From positions 4,650,001 through 4,714,000 of the forward strand of contig NC_089551.1 of assembly GCF_040115645.1 (NCBI RefSeq): a stretch of 64,000 bases of DNA, read 5' to 3'. This DNA is from Euwallacea fornicatus (lineage: Eukaryota; Arthropoda; Insecta; Coleoptera; Curculionidae). Positions 21,503 to 32,283 of the stretch are shown piece after piece (position 1 is the first letter of the stretch; every line of letters starts with the position of its first letter). The notes beneath the pieces were generated by a model. It was given only the letters and a program-made list of their open reading frames with translations. It was not told the DNA's origin and made no database searches. Made by a program: the position numbers and the translations under genes.

Positions 21503-22479
21503 ACATCACTTGCACCGCTCAAAATCTGTTGGCACAACTAAAACAAAAATAACTGCCCTTTAATCTTTAAATAATCCCACAGTTAAGTGCCGTTTAATTC
21601 AAGCCCTCGGTAATGGCCGTAAACTGCATTAAAGGAATTATTGACCAATTTTGTAATACTACCGGTTAACTCGTTTCCAAGGCAACCAATCCAATTACCC
21701 ATTTCCTAACTGGTTACATAAATAATTAGACGTCGAATAAAACTTCTTTCATAATTCAATTATTGACGTGAGGTGCCGTCCAAAAAGGCTCAGTCTATTA
21801 ACTAAGTTTCTTTTGCTATGATTTAAAACGGTCCCTTAAAATATGATAAATTGCTGCATTAATTTACAAACTAAAATAGCAATTTAAAACAGCTCGAAGT
21901 CATGGACGTAATATAGAGCATGTAATTATTCGAAGGTAGCAGCAGCTTTTCCAGTATTTGAAACTATAAATTTAGACGTTATCGTTCCTGCAATGCATTA
22001 TGAGCGATTATTTTCCTGTTTTGTGACTTCCTGTTTAATAGTAAAAAGTAAATGTTATAAATAATACAAAATGCGTTTCTTTAACGTAAAAAAACGGTCT
22101 GAATATGCCGTACGTGAGCATTCATACGTAAGAATCTTCATTTTATCTCCTCAAAGCGTTCCTTTTGCTGTTACCGGGAAAATTCCATGGTGCACTAATT
22201 TGAAAAAAGTAGGACGATTACATTTCACCCTACAATTATTTTCCTAATTAGTGGCAAAGTTTCGAGGAAGCTATTAAGGAATCAATAAAAAAAAATAGAC
22301 AATTTCAAGAAAACTTTATTGATTTATACCGAGTTCTTGTCATTTCGAAGCCTCTACAACGTTGGTGTAGCAACTGCTCTCTGAGATTTGAATCCATGTT
22401 CTGTTTGGCTTGATGAGGTGCCTACAAGATCTACTGGTCATTTCAAATTCCGCCACCCTTATTGGCATCTCGGAGAGTA
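21503..22479. other. AT-rich stretch, nothing recognised
   Basis: No gene, paired inverted repeats or RNA gene was seen. Confidence 0.5.
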
Positions 22480-22770
22480 GAGGAGATAGGAAGGAGTTTA
22501 AACGTGGGCAAAATTCCGTGACTTAATATTTGACCAAATGCTGTTTTCGAAATTTGAATTTTTCTAGCATTTCCGAAGATATTCGAAAAAACACAAAAAC
22601 TGAACATTGAGTTTTTATTTTTGTTAGCGTTATTTAATATGGAAGCGCACGACCACAAGCACATTTTGATTGCCATTTTTTCTCAGCTGCACGACGACGT
22701 TTCCGGATTTGCCATCCGACGTTTCGGCTTTCGACTACCATCATCAACCTTTTTTTTTATTACCGCCACG
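22480..22770 (-). repeat. Dispersed repeat, copy 1 (CGGATGGCAAATCCGG family)
   Basis: On the minus strand it reads CGAAACGTCGGATGGCAAAT followed by CCGGAAACGTCGTCGTG. The same block in plus orientation occurs at 31,765-32,107. Similarity covers about 230 bp, including GTGCTTGTG and AATATCTTCGGA blocks. It may be part of the DD41D relic just to the right. Confidence 0.6.
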
Positions 22771-22846
22771 TTGGATTTTTATGAAATGTTTATTAATCAT
22801 TAAATTACAATTAATAACACACAATTACAATACTTACGATAATTAA

Positions 22847-23210
22847 TTACAATAAATGCTCAAATTTACGGCCTTCCTGTTGCGCACATAAACGAGCACG
22901 TCGATTGAAATTACCGAGAGCCGTAATAATATCTCTTATTCTCATTGATCTGAACTATGTAATGATGTTTATTTTTTTAATTATTTTATTGTGTTATACC
23001 ATCGCTTCCCATATATTTCGTTTTTCAAAGTCCCTCATGAAAAAGTATCCAAAACTGTAAGATTGGGGGACAAAAAGTACTTTCGTCAGTCCAAATAATG
23101 TTTTTTAAAAAACCTGGAGCATCATCCGCATTTGAGAGCCAATTGCAAAGCTCCATTCTTCTCTGAGGATCACTTGAATGTAGTTTATGGGAAATGTGCA
23201 TTTTACAACA
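22847..23210 (-). pseudogene. DD41D transposase relic with internal deletion
   Basis: The minus strand reads NIIWTDESTFC (first catalytic aspartate kept), then jumps in another frame to NLTVLDTFSxGTLKNEIY, the third catalytic region. The whole segment around the second aspartate is deleted. The C-terminus RRARLCAQQEGRKFEHLL ends at a stop at 22,847-22,849 and is perfectly family-like. It is about a third of the normal length, with no start found. Confidence 0.75.
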
Positions 23211-24134
23211 TTTTAAACTGCTTCCTTTGAATACTCCCCAGATGGTAGTATATGGTAAACTTGTATCTAACGAAACTTGATAAGTTGATTACTAAGGATT
23301 CGTACCGATTAAAAAAATAAAAATAAGAAAATGTTACGTTTTCACAAATCCAAAAGAGAACTGTCCTACAATGATAGCCAATGACCACGTCACGAAACCA
23401 ATTAAAGACATAAAATATTTAGTAATAATAATTTATTTCACACTAAATTAAAAGAAAAATCTAAAAACTATCAGAACAGTAAAACTTTCGATCACTGATG
23501 TACAGGGTGTCCCATTTTCGTTGCAATCGTGGGATATCTCGGACATTAACAAAGGTAAAGAGATGCGGTTTTCGCGAACCTGTGTCACTTTTTAGTGAAA
23601 CTAATGATGACGTTAACAGAATTGATCCAGGTATCTTAGTTTCTGCACTACAGGGCGTTTTTGAAAATATTGTATTTTGGGACCCCCCCTATAGTTTGAA
23701 TATGTGTTAAGTTATTGAAAATGTATAAACGGTGTCGGATGGAGATTTTTACGAAGAATCCAGTGGCATACTCAGATTTTATTTATAATTCTTAGTTTTC
23801 GAGATATGGACCAAACTTATGTTTTTTTTAATGGGACAACCCGTATATTTTTACTTATTTTGATTCCCCTAATTTTCCCCATTCCAAAGATGCTAAACTC
23901 GATATGGTTATTTCAAATAATAATGACAATAATTGACATTTTATTTGAACAAACCCTGTATAAAACAAAATAATTAGTGACAATTATAATTGTCAATAAT
24001 TATATTAATAGTTAATATCTAATTAATAATATGAATTATAAAAGGGCTCAACGTATAATTTTATTTTTGGAACATGAATATATCACTAACACTAACAAAT
24101 TTACCATTTTTCTTTAACTGCGTAATAATGTAAA

Positions 24135-25284
24135 TTAAAGCAAATGTTCAAACTGATTTCCGTTTTCATCTAAACATTTTTCACATAGTTTGGATATTCT
24201 GTTTAAGGCGTTTAAAACTATTACCGGGTGTCTTTCTAAGTATTGGAAAGCTTCCTCTGTAGCAATGCGTAAACTAATCATATTTTCGTGTTGTCTTCGA
24301 TAAATCCTGTTTTTTAAATATCCCCATAAAAAGAAATCTAAAACTGAAAGATCAGGTGATCTGGGTGGCCAACGCACAGGTCCATGCGTCCCTATCCATT
24401 TTTCAGGAAAGTATTCATCTAAAAACGCCTTTGTGCACCTTGAGTTGTGAGGCGGGGCTCCATCTTGCTGATAAAATATATCATGTCGTTGAGCTAAAGG
24501 GGTATCCTCTAACAACTCAGGTAATATGCCTTGTAATATTTCTACATATCGTGTTGCAGTCAGTGTTGTTTCAAAGATTTCATATTTGACCCTAGTTCCC
24601 AGTATGAAGCACGCTACACTAAATCCAAATCGTCCTTGCCGCTCTCGAGGTAGCATCACACGATTATTTTGACGTGTCCAGTGTCTGGTATTATGAAAAT
24701 GAAATATTCCAGCACTAGATATATAAGATTCATCGCTCCATATAATTTGGCGACAAAAATTTGGATCAGCATTGGCTCTTTCTAAATAATACCGGCAGAA
24801 TCTAATGCGTTTCTCGCGATCTCCAAGATGAAGATTCTGAACTACTCTACATTTGTATGGTTTAAATTTATGTTTATGTAAAATTTTTTGCACTCTAGTT
24901 TTTGAGACTCCAATTTGGGATTCAATTTTCCTGCATGAAGTTACTTCTTCAAAATTGACACAGGCCAAGACGTTAATTTCTTCATTATTTCTATTTTCTT
25001 TGTAGTATAAAATTTTTCTGGGTTTCTTAAAAGATCCGAAATTTATTAAATTTTGCCGTAATCTCGAAAAAATTATTTTATTTGGTTGGCGCCTTTCTGG
25101 ATACCTAATTTTAGACAATGAAAAGATATAAATGTCGGTTAACAAATAAGTCAACTAGTATTTATCTGTTAAAATAAAGTTCAGATGCTTCATTGGAATT
25201 CTCTTGACAAATTGCAAAAACTAGGAGCATATCATAATATTCATAGTTTTCAAATTGCTGATTATCATTCATGTTGGCTGACAT
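24135..25284 (-). CDS. DD41D Tc1/mariner transposase, catalytic triad intact, putative intron
   Basis: A cut-and-paste transposase of the DD41D group (rosa-like). From ATG at 25,284 the frame begins MSANMNDNQQFENY and includes YDMLLVFAICQ, typical of the N-terminal DNA-binding helices. It meets a stop after ELYFNR. Skipping 61 bases (25,105-25,165) restores YPERRQPNK, giving 362 residues. The skipped piece ends TTAG/G like an acceptor, but its first bases are AT where a donor needs GT, so it looks like an intron whose donor mutated G to A, or an indel. Aspartates fall at about residues 164 (WSDES), 254 (QQDGAPPH) and 296 (VLDFFLWG), with 41 residues between the last two. The C-terminus is NGNQFEHLL. 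Exon 2 (25,104-24,135) is open throughout. It is the only transposase here with the triad and nearly full length, but the donor change may prevent correct splicing. Confidence 0.85.
25105..25165 (-). other. Putative 61-bp phase-2 intron with mutated donor
   Basis: Bounded by AACAG/ATAAAT upstream and AAAATTAG/GTATCC downstream on the minus strand. Removing it restores both frame and family sequence (ELYFNR-YPERRQPN). It contains stops. Its length fits short insect introns. The +1 G of the donor appears changed to A. The other DD41D relics here run through this position without an insertion. Confidence 0.5.
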
Positions 25285-26595
25285 AACATGAATACAAAGG
25301 TAACTTTAAGACAACTGCAATTATATTATTAAATTTTGACAATCGCAAATGTCAATAGATAAGTTAAGTATTCTATTGTTTTAAATATGGTTGACTGTTG
25401 ATCATGGCACACTACGTAATATCCTCTTTCAGAAAATGTCAATTATTGTCATTATTATTTGAAATAACCATATCGAGTTTAGCATCTTTGGAATGGGGAA
25501 AATTAGGGGAATCAAAATAAGTAAAAATATACAGGTTGTCCCATTAAAAAAAACATAAGTTTGGTCCATATCTCGAAAATTAAGAATTATAAATAAAATC
25601 TGAGTATGCCACTGGATTCTTCGTAAAAATCTCTATCCGACACCGTTTATACATTTTCAATAACTTAACACATATTCAAATTATAGGGGGGGTCCCAAAA
25701 TACAATATTTTCAAAAACGCCCTGTAGTGCAAAAACTAAGATAGCTGGATCAATTCTGTTAACGTCATCATTAGTTTCACTAAAAAGTGACACAGGTTCG
25801 CGAAAACCGCATCTCTTTATCTTTGTTAATGTCCGAGATATCCCACGATTACAACGAAAATGGGACACCCTGTACATATAAAGACAAGGCTTTTAGCACA
25901 AAAATGGCAACTAAAATATCGGGCGTTTCATAAACATACCGACAAATTTTCAGGAGATGCAGAGTGTTCATAAAAATAAGTATTTACAGCGAATAAAGTT
26001 AGGTTCGAAACCTCTTCGCTTCCAAGATACAGGGTGTTTAATTTTTAATAATTTTTCTTATATTTCAAAAACGGTTTCGGAACAGACATAAAATTCGGGT
26101 CTCATTACGGTGGGGAAAATGCGCACATTCTTGAGTAGGCAGAATATTTGCATTTACATCAGTGGCGTCTGTGCAGTCATTCAATGTGATGTTTTTTGAG
26201 GAAAAAAAATGGTACGCCACTGGCTTTTTTATATAAATATCTTTTTCGTAATATTCAATAAATTTATAATAAAAAAGGCCTTTTAGTGTTTTGTAGTTCA
26301 AGTAGCCGTTTTTGATATAAAAACTATTTCTGATTCATGTACCTACCAAAAAAAGCGGTATAACGTTTCAAAGTGCGTTTTCTTAGAACTATTTAGGAGA
26401 AATTAATTTTATTTTATTTTAGTACACATGGAGGACATACAGACAAACATTTTTGTCCAAAAAATTGTCTGCAAATTAACGATTTCGACTTGAACAAATA
26501 AAAAACTCACATGATAACAAAATGTACTATTTAATTTAATGTTTTATATAAATGCACATAAATCAATATAAAATAGAAAACAAATGATAAATATC

Positions 26596-26870
26596 TTATA
26601 ACAAATTTTCAAAATTTCGGCCAGTTTCCAGGACACAAGCATTGCACCGTCGATTAATAGATTCACGAACCGTATGAAAAATTCCAGAAATAGTTTCTGT
26701 GTACGTAAATGTCGAGACTAGCCTTATAAGAAGTTCTTCTTGATCACAAATTGGTTTGTTACAAACTAACGATTTGGTATACCTCCATAAAAAAAATCAA
26801 GTGGATTGAGGTCTGGAGAATGAGGAGGCCAGGAAACCGGGCCTCTCCTTCCAGTTCATTGGTTCGGAAA
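26596..26870 (-). pseudogene. Duplicated C-terminus of DD41D transposase (minus copy)
   Basis: On the minus strand, with frameshifts, it reads a PNQW-like start, GPVSWPPHSPDLNPLDFF, then KPICDQEELLIRL and CNACVLETGRNFENLL before a stop at 26,596-26,598. It mirrors the plus-strand copy at 27,100-27,429 and covers only the last ~90 residues. Confidence 0.7.
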
Positions 26871-26896
26871 TCTGACAGGATCAAAATCGTCACGCA

Positions 26897-27429
26897 GTGA
26901 TTTCGAAAAAATTTCAGGAACAATTTTCTATAAATGTGTGGGCTGGCATAATTGGTGAGCACATATTAGTTTATATGCTTCCCGCTGGTTTGAACGTTGC
27001 CAATTATCTTACTTTTCTGCGTGAAATCATACCTATATTATTAGAAGATATTTCTTTAGCCATTAGAAGAAACACGTGGTTTAAACACGATGGGGTTCCT
27101 ACCCATTCTGGTTTAAACGTACGGCAGCATTTACATCAGAGATCTCCCAACCAATGGATTCGAAGGGGAGGGCCGGTTCCTTGGCCTTCTCATTTTCCAG
27201 ACATCATTTCTCTTGATTTTTTTTTATGGGGATATATCAAATCGTTAATTTAGAATAGTCAGCCAATTGGCGATCAAGAAGAATTCCTTACAAGGGTAAT
27301 TATAATATTTATATATATATATATATGAAAACTATTCCTGCAATCTTCCATAGGGTTCTTGAATCCGTCAACCAAAGGTGCAATGCTTGTACCGAGGAAA
27401 ATGGCCGAAATTTTGAAAATTTGCTATAA
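26897..27429 (+). pseudogene. DD41D transposase C-terminal half (plus copy)
   Basis: An open run of 118 codons carries INVWAGIIGEHI (the strand before the second aspartate), TWFKHDGVPTHSGLNVR (second aspartate kept) and FPDIISLDFFLWGYIKSL (third aspartate kept), then a stop and frameshifts. An AT microsatellite (27,304-27,325) follows, and the usual CNAC...GRNFENLL end at 27,429. The DNA-binding domain and first aspartate are missing. It is fused head to head with the minus copy at about 26,870-26,897. Confidence 0.75.
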
Positions 27430-28116
27430 AATATGTATTATTTGTTTTCCATCTATTTCATATTCATTTATGTGCATTTACATAAAATTTTAGATTATAG
27501 CACATTTTGTTATCATATGAGTCTTATTTCTTTTAATCAAAATCGTTAATTTGCGGACAATTTATTGGACAAAAAATGTTTGTCTTCATGTCCTTCACCT
27601 GTACTAAAATAAAATAAAATAAATTTCTCCTAAATAATTCTAAGAAAACGCATTTGGAAACGTATACCGTTTTTTTTTCGTAGGCACATGAACTAGAAAT
27701 AGTTTTTATCTCCAAAACGGCTACTTGAACAGCAAAAATAAAGAGGCTTTTTTTTACTAAGAATTAATGGAACACTATGAAAGAAATATTCATATTAGAA
27801 AAACTCAGTAACGTACCATGTTTATCATGAAAAAAATTCCATTGAATACCAGTACAGACGCCACTGGTATAAATGGAAATATTCTGCCTACTCAGGAACG
27901 AGCACATTTATCCCGTCAAAGAGTGTCCCGAATTTGATGTCCGTATCCTAAGCCGTTTTTAAAATATTTAAAAACAATGTTTAAAATTAAAAATGAAACA
28001 CTCTGTATCTTGGAAACAAATCGATTTCGAACTTAACTTTATTCATTTTAAATACTTTTTTTAACGAATTTTACATCCCCTGAATGTTTGTCAATATATT
28101 TATGAAATATCCTGTT

Positions 28117-28383
28117 TATATGTAAGCTTTTTCTTTTCTTTCTTAACTTGTCTAGGGTTTTATTTCTGAGCTGTTACAATTAGGGGCTTACTTACTAACT
28201 TAACTAAGAGGATACTTGCGTTCCTTCACGACACTCCCGACACCTCACCGAATCGTCACCTCGAGAAAAAAGAGAGCGTGCCAATTTCTTCAATACCATA
28301 AATGCTACTTTCTGAGGCAATAAACCAGCGGCGTACCCTAACCAGAGACCGATACCCGATCCGCCATGTGGCCAACCATATCT
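28117..28383. other. Unrecognised sequence hosting an R1 insertion
   Basis: GC-richer than its surroundings. Neither strand gave a recognisable product. Continuous with 28,566 onward before the R1 insertion. Confidence 0.35.
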
Positions 28384-28549
28384 TTTTTTTTTTTTTTATA
28401 GAGGAGGGAAACCTTCGAAAGGTACCCGGTCCGATGTTCGAGCGACCGGGTTACGTGGGATTCGTCCCTGAATGGGACGCCTACCCACTAAAACCCTCCT
28501 CTCTTCACCCTGGATCTCCCCGGAACCGCCGCTAGGCATTTACTTCGGG
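28384..28549 (-). mobile_element. 5'-truncated R1-clade insertion with 16-bp target duplication
   Basis: A T-run (poly(A) tail on the minus strand) is followed by AGAGGAGGGAAACC and the family 3'UTR (TACCCACTAAAACCCTCC, CCCGGAACCGCCGC). GTGGCCAACCATATCT occurs at 28,368-28,383 and again at 28,550-28,565, a perfect target-site duplication. Only 166 bp were copied. This proves target-primed insertion and shows it is recent. Confidence 0.9.
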
Positions 28550-28565
28550 GTGGCCAACCATATCT

Positions 28566-29277
28566 GAACATCATAAATCATCCTTTGTCAGAACCGTTGT
28601 CGACTGTCCTTCGACCCTCTTTCCTGGTTCTAACAAAGAGATGCTCGACTTTCTTTTACTTCATGCGGCTCTCAACCAAGGATAATTACTGGGAAAATTC
28701 CAGTAATGCTACGAATCACATGAACTCAGTGACCATACACATGGGCGTATCATCTGGGTCCCCTCACTCTTTATTCCCCTAACCTAGCCTAAATTATAGT
28801 TACTTTACAATGTACATCCTCCTATTTGCATCTCGATTTGGTCAGACGGCAACAATTATACTTATTAATTAATATTTACAAAATATTGCAGCGATCTGAC
28901 AAACGGATCCTACATATAAAGCAATCTGCAAGCTCCTATTAGACTATCGACATATACGGAGAATAAACACAAAAGAAAAGACAGCACAATACGTACGAAT
29001 TACAGGATAAATCCCACCAAGACTAATTACAAAGATTAGACATCTAAACAACCCACTAAACAATCCTTTTAACCAAATGCTTTACGAACACACCAACATG
29101 GTAAAGATAACAGAGAGACTGATACAATTACAGGAAAAATGGGAAAAACCCTCACAACTGGATCGGACTGGTTCATCGCTGCATAAACAGATTTACAAAA
29201 GAGTCCCGCTTTTGATTTCCCAGCTCAACTCTCTTCGAACATTTTTTTTAATAAGCTAAATAGTCCAAAACATTGTA
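28566..29277 (+). other. Unrecognised stretch with coding-like segment
   Basis: A plus-strand frame of about 80 codons (29,011-29,256, containing RLITKIRHLNNPLNNPFN and EHTNMVKITERLIQLQ) and a further ~35 codons before an in-frame stop look protein-like, but were not recognised. They may be a retrotransposon C-terminal region. CCTAACCTAGCCTAA at 28,779-28,793 resembles three degenerate telomeric CCTAA units. Confidence 0.3.
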
Positions 29278-31182
29278 CACAAGGTGTCCCGGAGAAAAGA
29301 GTCCACCCTGAATTGACAGTTATTAAAGAAGAAAACGGTAAAACACGTCAATTTGATAGAGACGAGGACATCATTTGCTGAAAAAGTTGGTTTCGAAGTG
29401 CCATCCTTCAACCCTTAGCAACTACCTGTTTAAATTTTCGAATTGGACGAAGAGTGACGTTATACCTCGTTTGAAAGGTAATATTATTCTCTACATGATC
29501 AAGTCCATATTTTTTATTTTTATACGTTTGTTTCGTGAAAATTAAACAAAAACCAAATAACTTGATTTTAACCATTTTTGCTGATATTTTGTTTATTTTA
29601 TCGTAAGAAATGACGAAAGTGACCTCCATTGACTTCCGAGCACATGAATAGCGGATCCTCAAAACGTCGCCGCACATTTTCCAATATTTCAAGTGTTGTT
29701 GACCTGCACTCTTCGACAATTCGTGTACGTGACTCTTCTGGAGAATCCGAGTGTCATAGATTTTAATCTTCATATGTCCCCATAAGAAAAACTCCAGGGG
29801 ACTAAAATCAGGAGATCTCGCGGGCCACTCCATTACACCTTTCCTGCTAATCCACCGTCCAGGGAATTTTTCACGTAGAAATTGTCAAAGAGTAGGAGTG
29901 CAGTGTTGAGGCGATCCATCTTGTTGAAAAACTCATTCTTGTTAAAAGAAGCGGGGAGCTTGTTCAAGAATTTTAGTTATTCTGGGAAATATGGCGTTTA
30001 GCAGAAATGGCAGATAGTTTTCTCTATTCAAAGTTCCCTGGAACGAAAAATGGTCTAACAATGTAATCACCCAAAATCGCTGCCTAAAAGTTCAGTTTTT
30101 GAGGTTGTTGAATATGGGTCTCTCGAAACAAATGAGGATGGATGTCACTTCAGTAAGGATTATCACTTCTGTTAATTTCACCATTTAAATAGAACGAATA
30201 TTCGTCAAAAAATGTTGCATTATATAACAAATGTCTGTTTAAATAGTGCTAAAGGATTCGCAGAATTCTAATCGATAGTCGACATCATCCTTCTTTAATT
30301 TCTGTATTGGTTTTACGACATAAAAATGAAATTTTACTACATTTAAAATTCCGTGATAAGTACTTTTTGAAATACCAGATTCCTCAGCAATTTTTTGTAC
30401 AGACGTTTCGTTATCCATTTGAAGATGTCCCAGAACCGCGATTGGACTTCATCATTTTTCATTAGTCGGTCGACTTCACATTTCTTATTTTGAACGAAAC
30501 CTGTCTCATTGATTTTCATTAGAAACTTAGATACTTAAAGGCTGCACGCCATTTTGTCAGGATGATTTAAATTGAAAATACGAGCTGCCTCTATTACAGA
30601 ACTATTGTTTTTGTAATACAGACTCACAAACTCCATTCTCTCTTGTAATGTGTAGAGCATTTTAATCAAATTAAAAATTGAAAGAACTGCAAAGGGATGT
30701 CACGAAGTTCTAAAACCGCTAAGTGCAGAGGAAAATGTCAATAAATTGTTCCTTCGAAATAATTATGGTTTATCAATTTTAAATGGAATTTGAAAAATAT
30801 CATTTTTATTGGTACATTGGCGACGTCGAGACGTTTTGAGTCTAACTGTACACTTTCGGGATTTATTACAATAACATTCTTGGTTAGAATCAAGTTATGT
30901 GGTTTTTATTTTATTGCAAGGAGACCGACGTATAAAAATAAAAAATAAAAGCTTCATCATGTAGAGTATAAAGTTACCTTTGAGACGAAGCATAACATAA
31001 CCCCTCTAAAAATATGAAAATTTCAAAGGGATGGTTCCCAGGGGTAGAGGGATGATATTTCGAAAACACATTTTTCACCAAATAATGTTCTCTCCCCTAT
31101 CAAAGTTTACGTGTTTTAGCTTTTTTTTTTATCATCAATCGAAAAGATATTCTAGGCGAACACTTCATCCTGGGACACCCTG
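29278..31182 (-). mobile_element. DD41D element, 1.9 kb, decayed
   Basis: Left end TA-CACAAGGTGTCCCGG, right end TGGGACACCCTG-TA. Inverted repeats of about 305 bp with many differences (CTCTACATGATCAAGTCCATAT against TTCATCATGTAGAG; TAACTTGATTTTAACCA against TGGTTAGAATCAAGTTA). The transposase relic is in minus orientation between them. Confidence 0.8.
29598..30660 (-). pseudogene. DD41D transposase relic, nearly full length
   Basis: ATG at 30,660 opens MLYTLQERMEFVSLYYKNN, the N-terminal helix region, followed by AARIFNLNHPDK. Frameshifts and stops follow, with recognisable pieces in order: helix-turn-helix-like ETSVQKIAEESGISKSTYHG, the pre-catalytic segment, a degraded first catalytic region, FQQDGSPQHCTPTL (second aspartate kept) and GVMEWPARSPDFSPLEFFLWG, where the third aspartate is replaced by glutamate (PLEF). 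The end CSEVNGGHFRHFLR is in another frame, with a stop near 29,598. It is dead. Confidence 0.8.
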
Positions 31183-31280
31183 TATAAATGTACTGATGAA
31201 ATACCTTCAAGGGCAGAAGGATCTAAAGGTTAATAGCCCTCATATACCTGTAGAGCAAAGATTAAAATAAATAAATAATA

Positions 31281-31606
31281 TTATGTTTTTTTTAAGATGA
31301 AATTTAGTTTTACTTCTGTGAATAAATTATTTCTAGTATGTTCTTCTATACTGCTTGCATGCTTTATCATAGGATTTTGAAAAGCACCAAAATTAGGTAA
31401 ATGTTTATTTAAAATTTTAAATGTTCTATGCGGCTGTTGCTTTTCCAGATATAATCCAAAATACATTTTAGTCGTCTTTGTATAGTTCCTATCGAATTCC
31501 GAATTAAATTCAGTTGTATTCTATATTTGGAAAACTCATCGTCATAGTAAATTTGCGCGCGCTGATCTCGTTTGACAAGTTCTGACATGTAATGCTCATA
31601 AAACAA
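31281..31606 (-). other. Two overlapping unrecognised frames
   Basis: A frame from about 31,606 (YEHYMSELVKRDQRAQIYY) and one ending at 31,281 (FGLYLEKQQPHRTFKILNK, KHASSIEEHTRNN) overlap as though a single ~105-codon protein were split by a frameshift near 31,440. Composition is protein-like and rich in K and R. No motif or family was recognised. Confidence 0.3.
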
Positions 31607-31764
31607 AATCTTTCGATTAAGTCAAAACGAACGAAAGGGACATTTTTTTTCAATTAAATATTCGGGAATTTGAAAAAACAAACAATAAGAAGTTAAATAT
31701 CAATGAAATCAGAATGAAACGCACTATTTTTCCGCCAAAAAATCCTATTTGGTGCCCATAAGAA

Positions 31765-32107
31765 AAAATAAAGTTGATGGTGGCCAGCCGAAAGACGAAA
31801 CGTCGGATGGCAAATCCGGAAACGTCATCGTGTAGCTGGGACCGACTGGCAATGTAAATGTGCTTGTGCTTTTGGGCTTAAAAAAAATAAAAACGGAATT
31901 TTTAATTTTTCGTTTTTTTTCCGAATATCTTTAGGAGTCCGAAGATTCAAATTTTTGAAAATCACGCAATGTGCTTCCATTCAATCTTCTTCGCAGTTCT
32001 TCTAGTTTTTGATATCCCTACGGTGAGGATGGAATTCGAAATGCCCCCCATAAAAATTTCAATGAAAAAAACTGAAATTCAGTTTTATTTTTGGGCCGCC
32101 TTGTATA
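31765..32107 (+). repeat. Dispersed repeat, copy 2 (CGGATGGCAAATCCGG family)
   Basis: Matches the minus strand of 22,480-22,770 over about 230 bp, with CGAAACGTCGGATGGCAAAT and CCGGAAACGTC. It ends at GGGCCGCCTTG-TA (near 32,107), a right-end motif of the CAGGGTG type, so it is probably the right arm of a transposon whose left end was not found. Confidence 0.6.
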
Positions 32108-32283
32108 AACGGTGTTTTGACGGTGAATTGGAAACCCCAGAAATTTTTTTAGGGAAAAAAATGCTTGGAATTTTAGTCTTTTTTAGGTCACTGTGTAGTT
32201 GGTACCTACGCATAACCAACGTGTAATTATGAGTTTTGATTCATGATATTAATACCGACATAAACTTGAATAAAATTGTTATA

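Larger units (their letters stand above)
23503..25872 (-). mobile_element. Best preserved DD41D element, 2.37 kb
   Basis: Flanked by TA on both sides. The terminal inverted repeats are 440 bp (23,503-23,942 and 25,433-25,872) and roughly 97% identical by eye. They start CAGGGTGTCCCATTTTCG. Each carries an inner same-orientation CAGGGCG 148 bp from the end, and a full end-like motif in opposite orientation 341 bp in (left ATGGGACAACCCG-TA, right TA-CAGGTTGTCCCAT), so each arm begins with what looks like a complete 341-bp MITE. The transposase lies between the repeats on the minus strand. High arm identity suggests a young element. Confidence 0.9.
25919..28116. mobile_element. Snap-back DD41D derivative, ~2.2 kb, 3' ends head to head
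   Basis: Both outer arms (about 25,919-26,600 and 27,430-28,116) are mirror images: TTTCATAAACATACCGACAA against TTGTCAATATATTTATGAAA, AAATTAACGATTTCGA against TCGTTAATTTGCG. The similarity runs on into coding sequence. The transposase C-terminus is present twice, on the minus strand (26,596-26,870) and on the plus strand (to 27,429), both ending GRNFENLL. The N-terminal half is absent. Internal CAGGGTG-type motifs lie about 110-120 bp inside each end. Confidence 0.75.

Noticed and set aside
23498..25877. Matching 70-codon frames at 23,498-23,710 and 25,665-25,877
   Set aside because: Again mirror images of one inverted repeat, starting within the transposon tip. Not genes.
27304..27325. TA microsatellite inside a transposase relic
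   Set aside because: Simple slippage tract. Noted only because it interrupts the frame.
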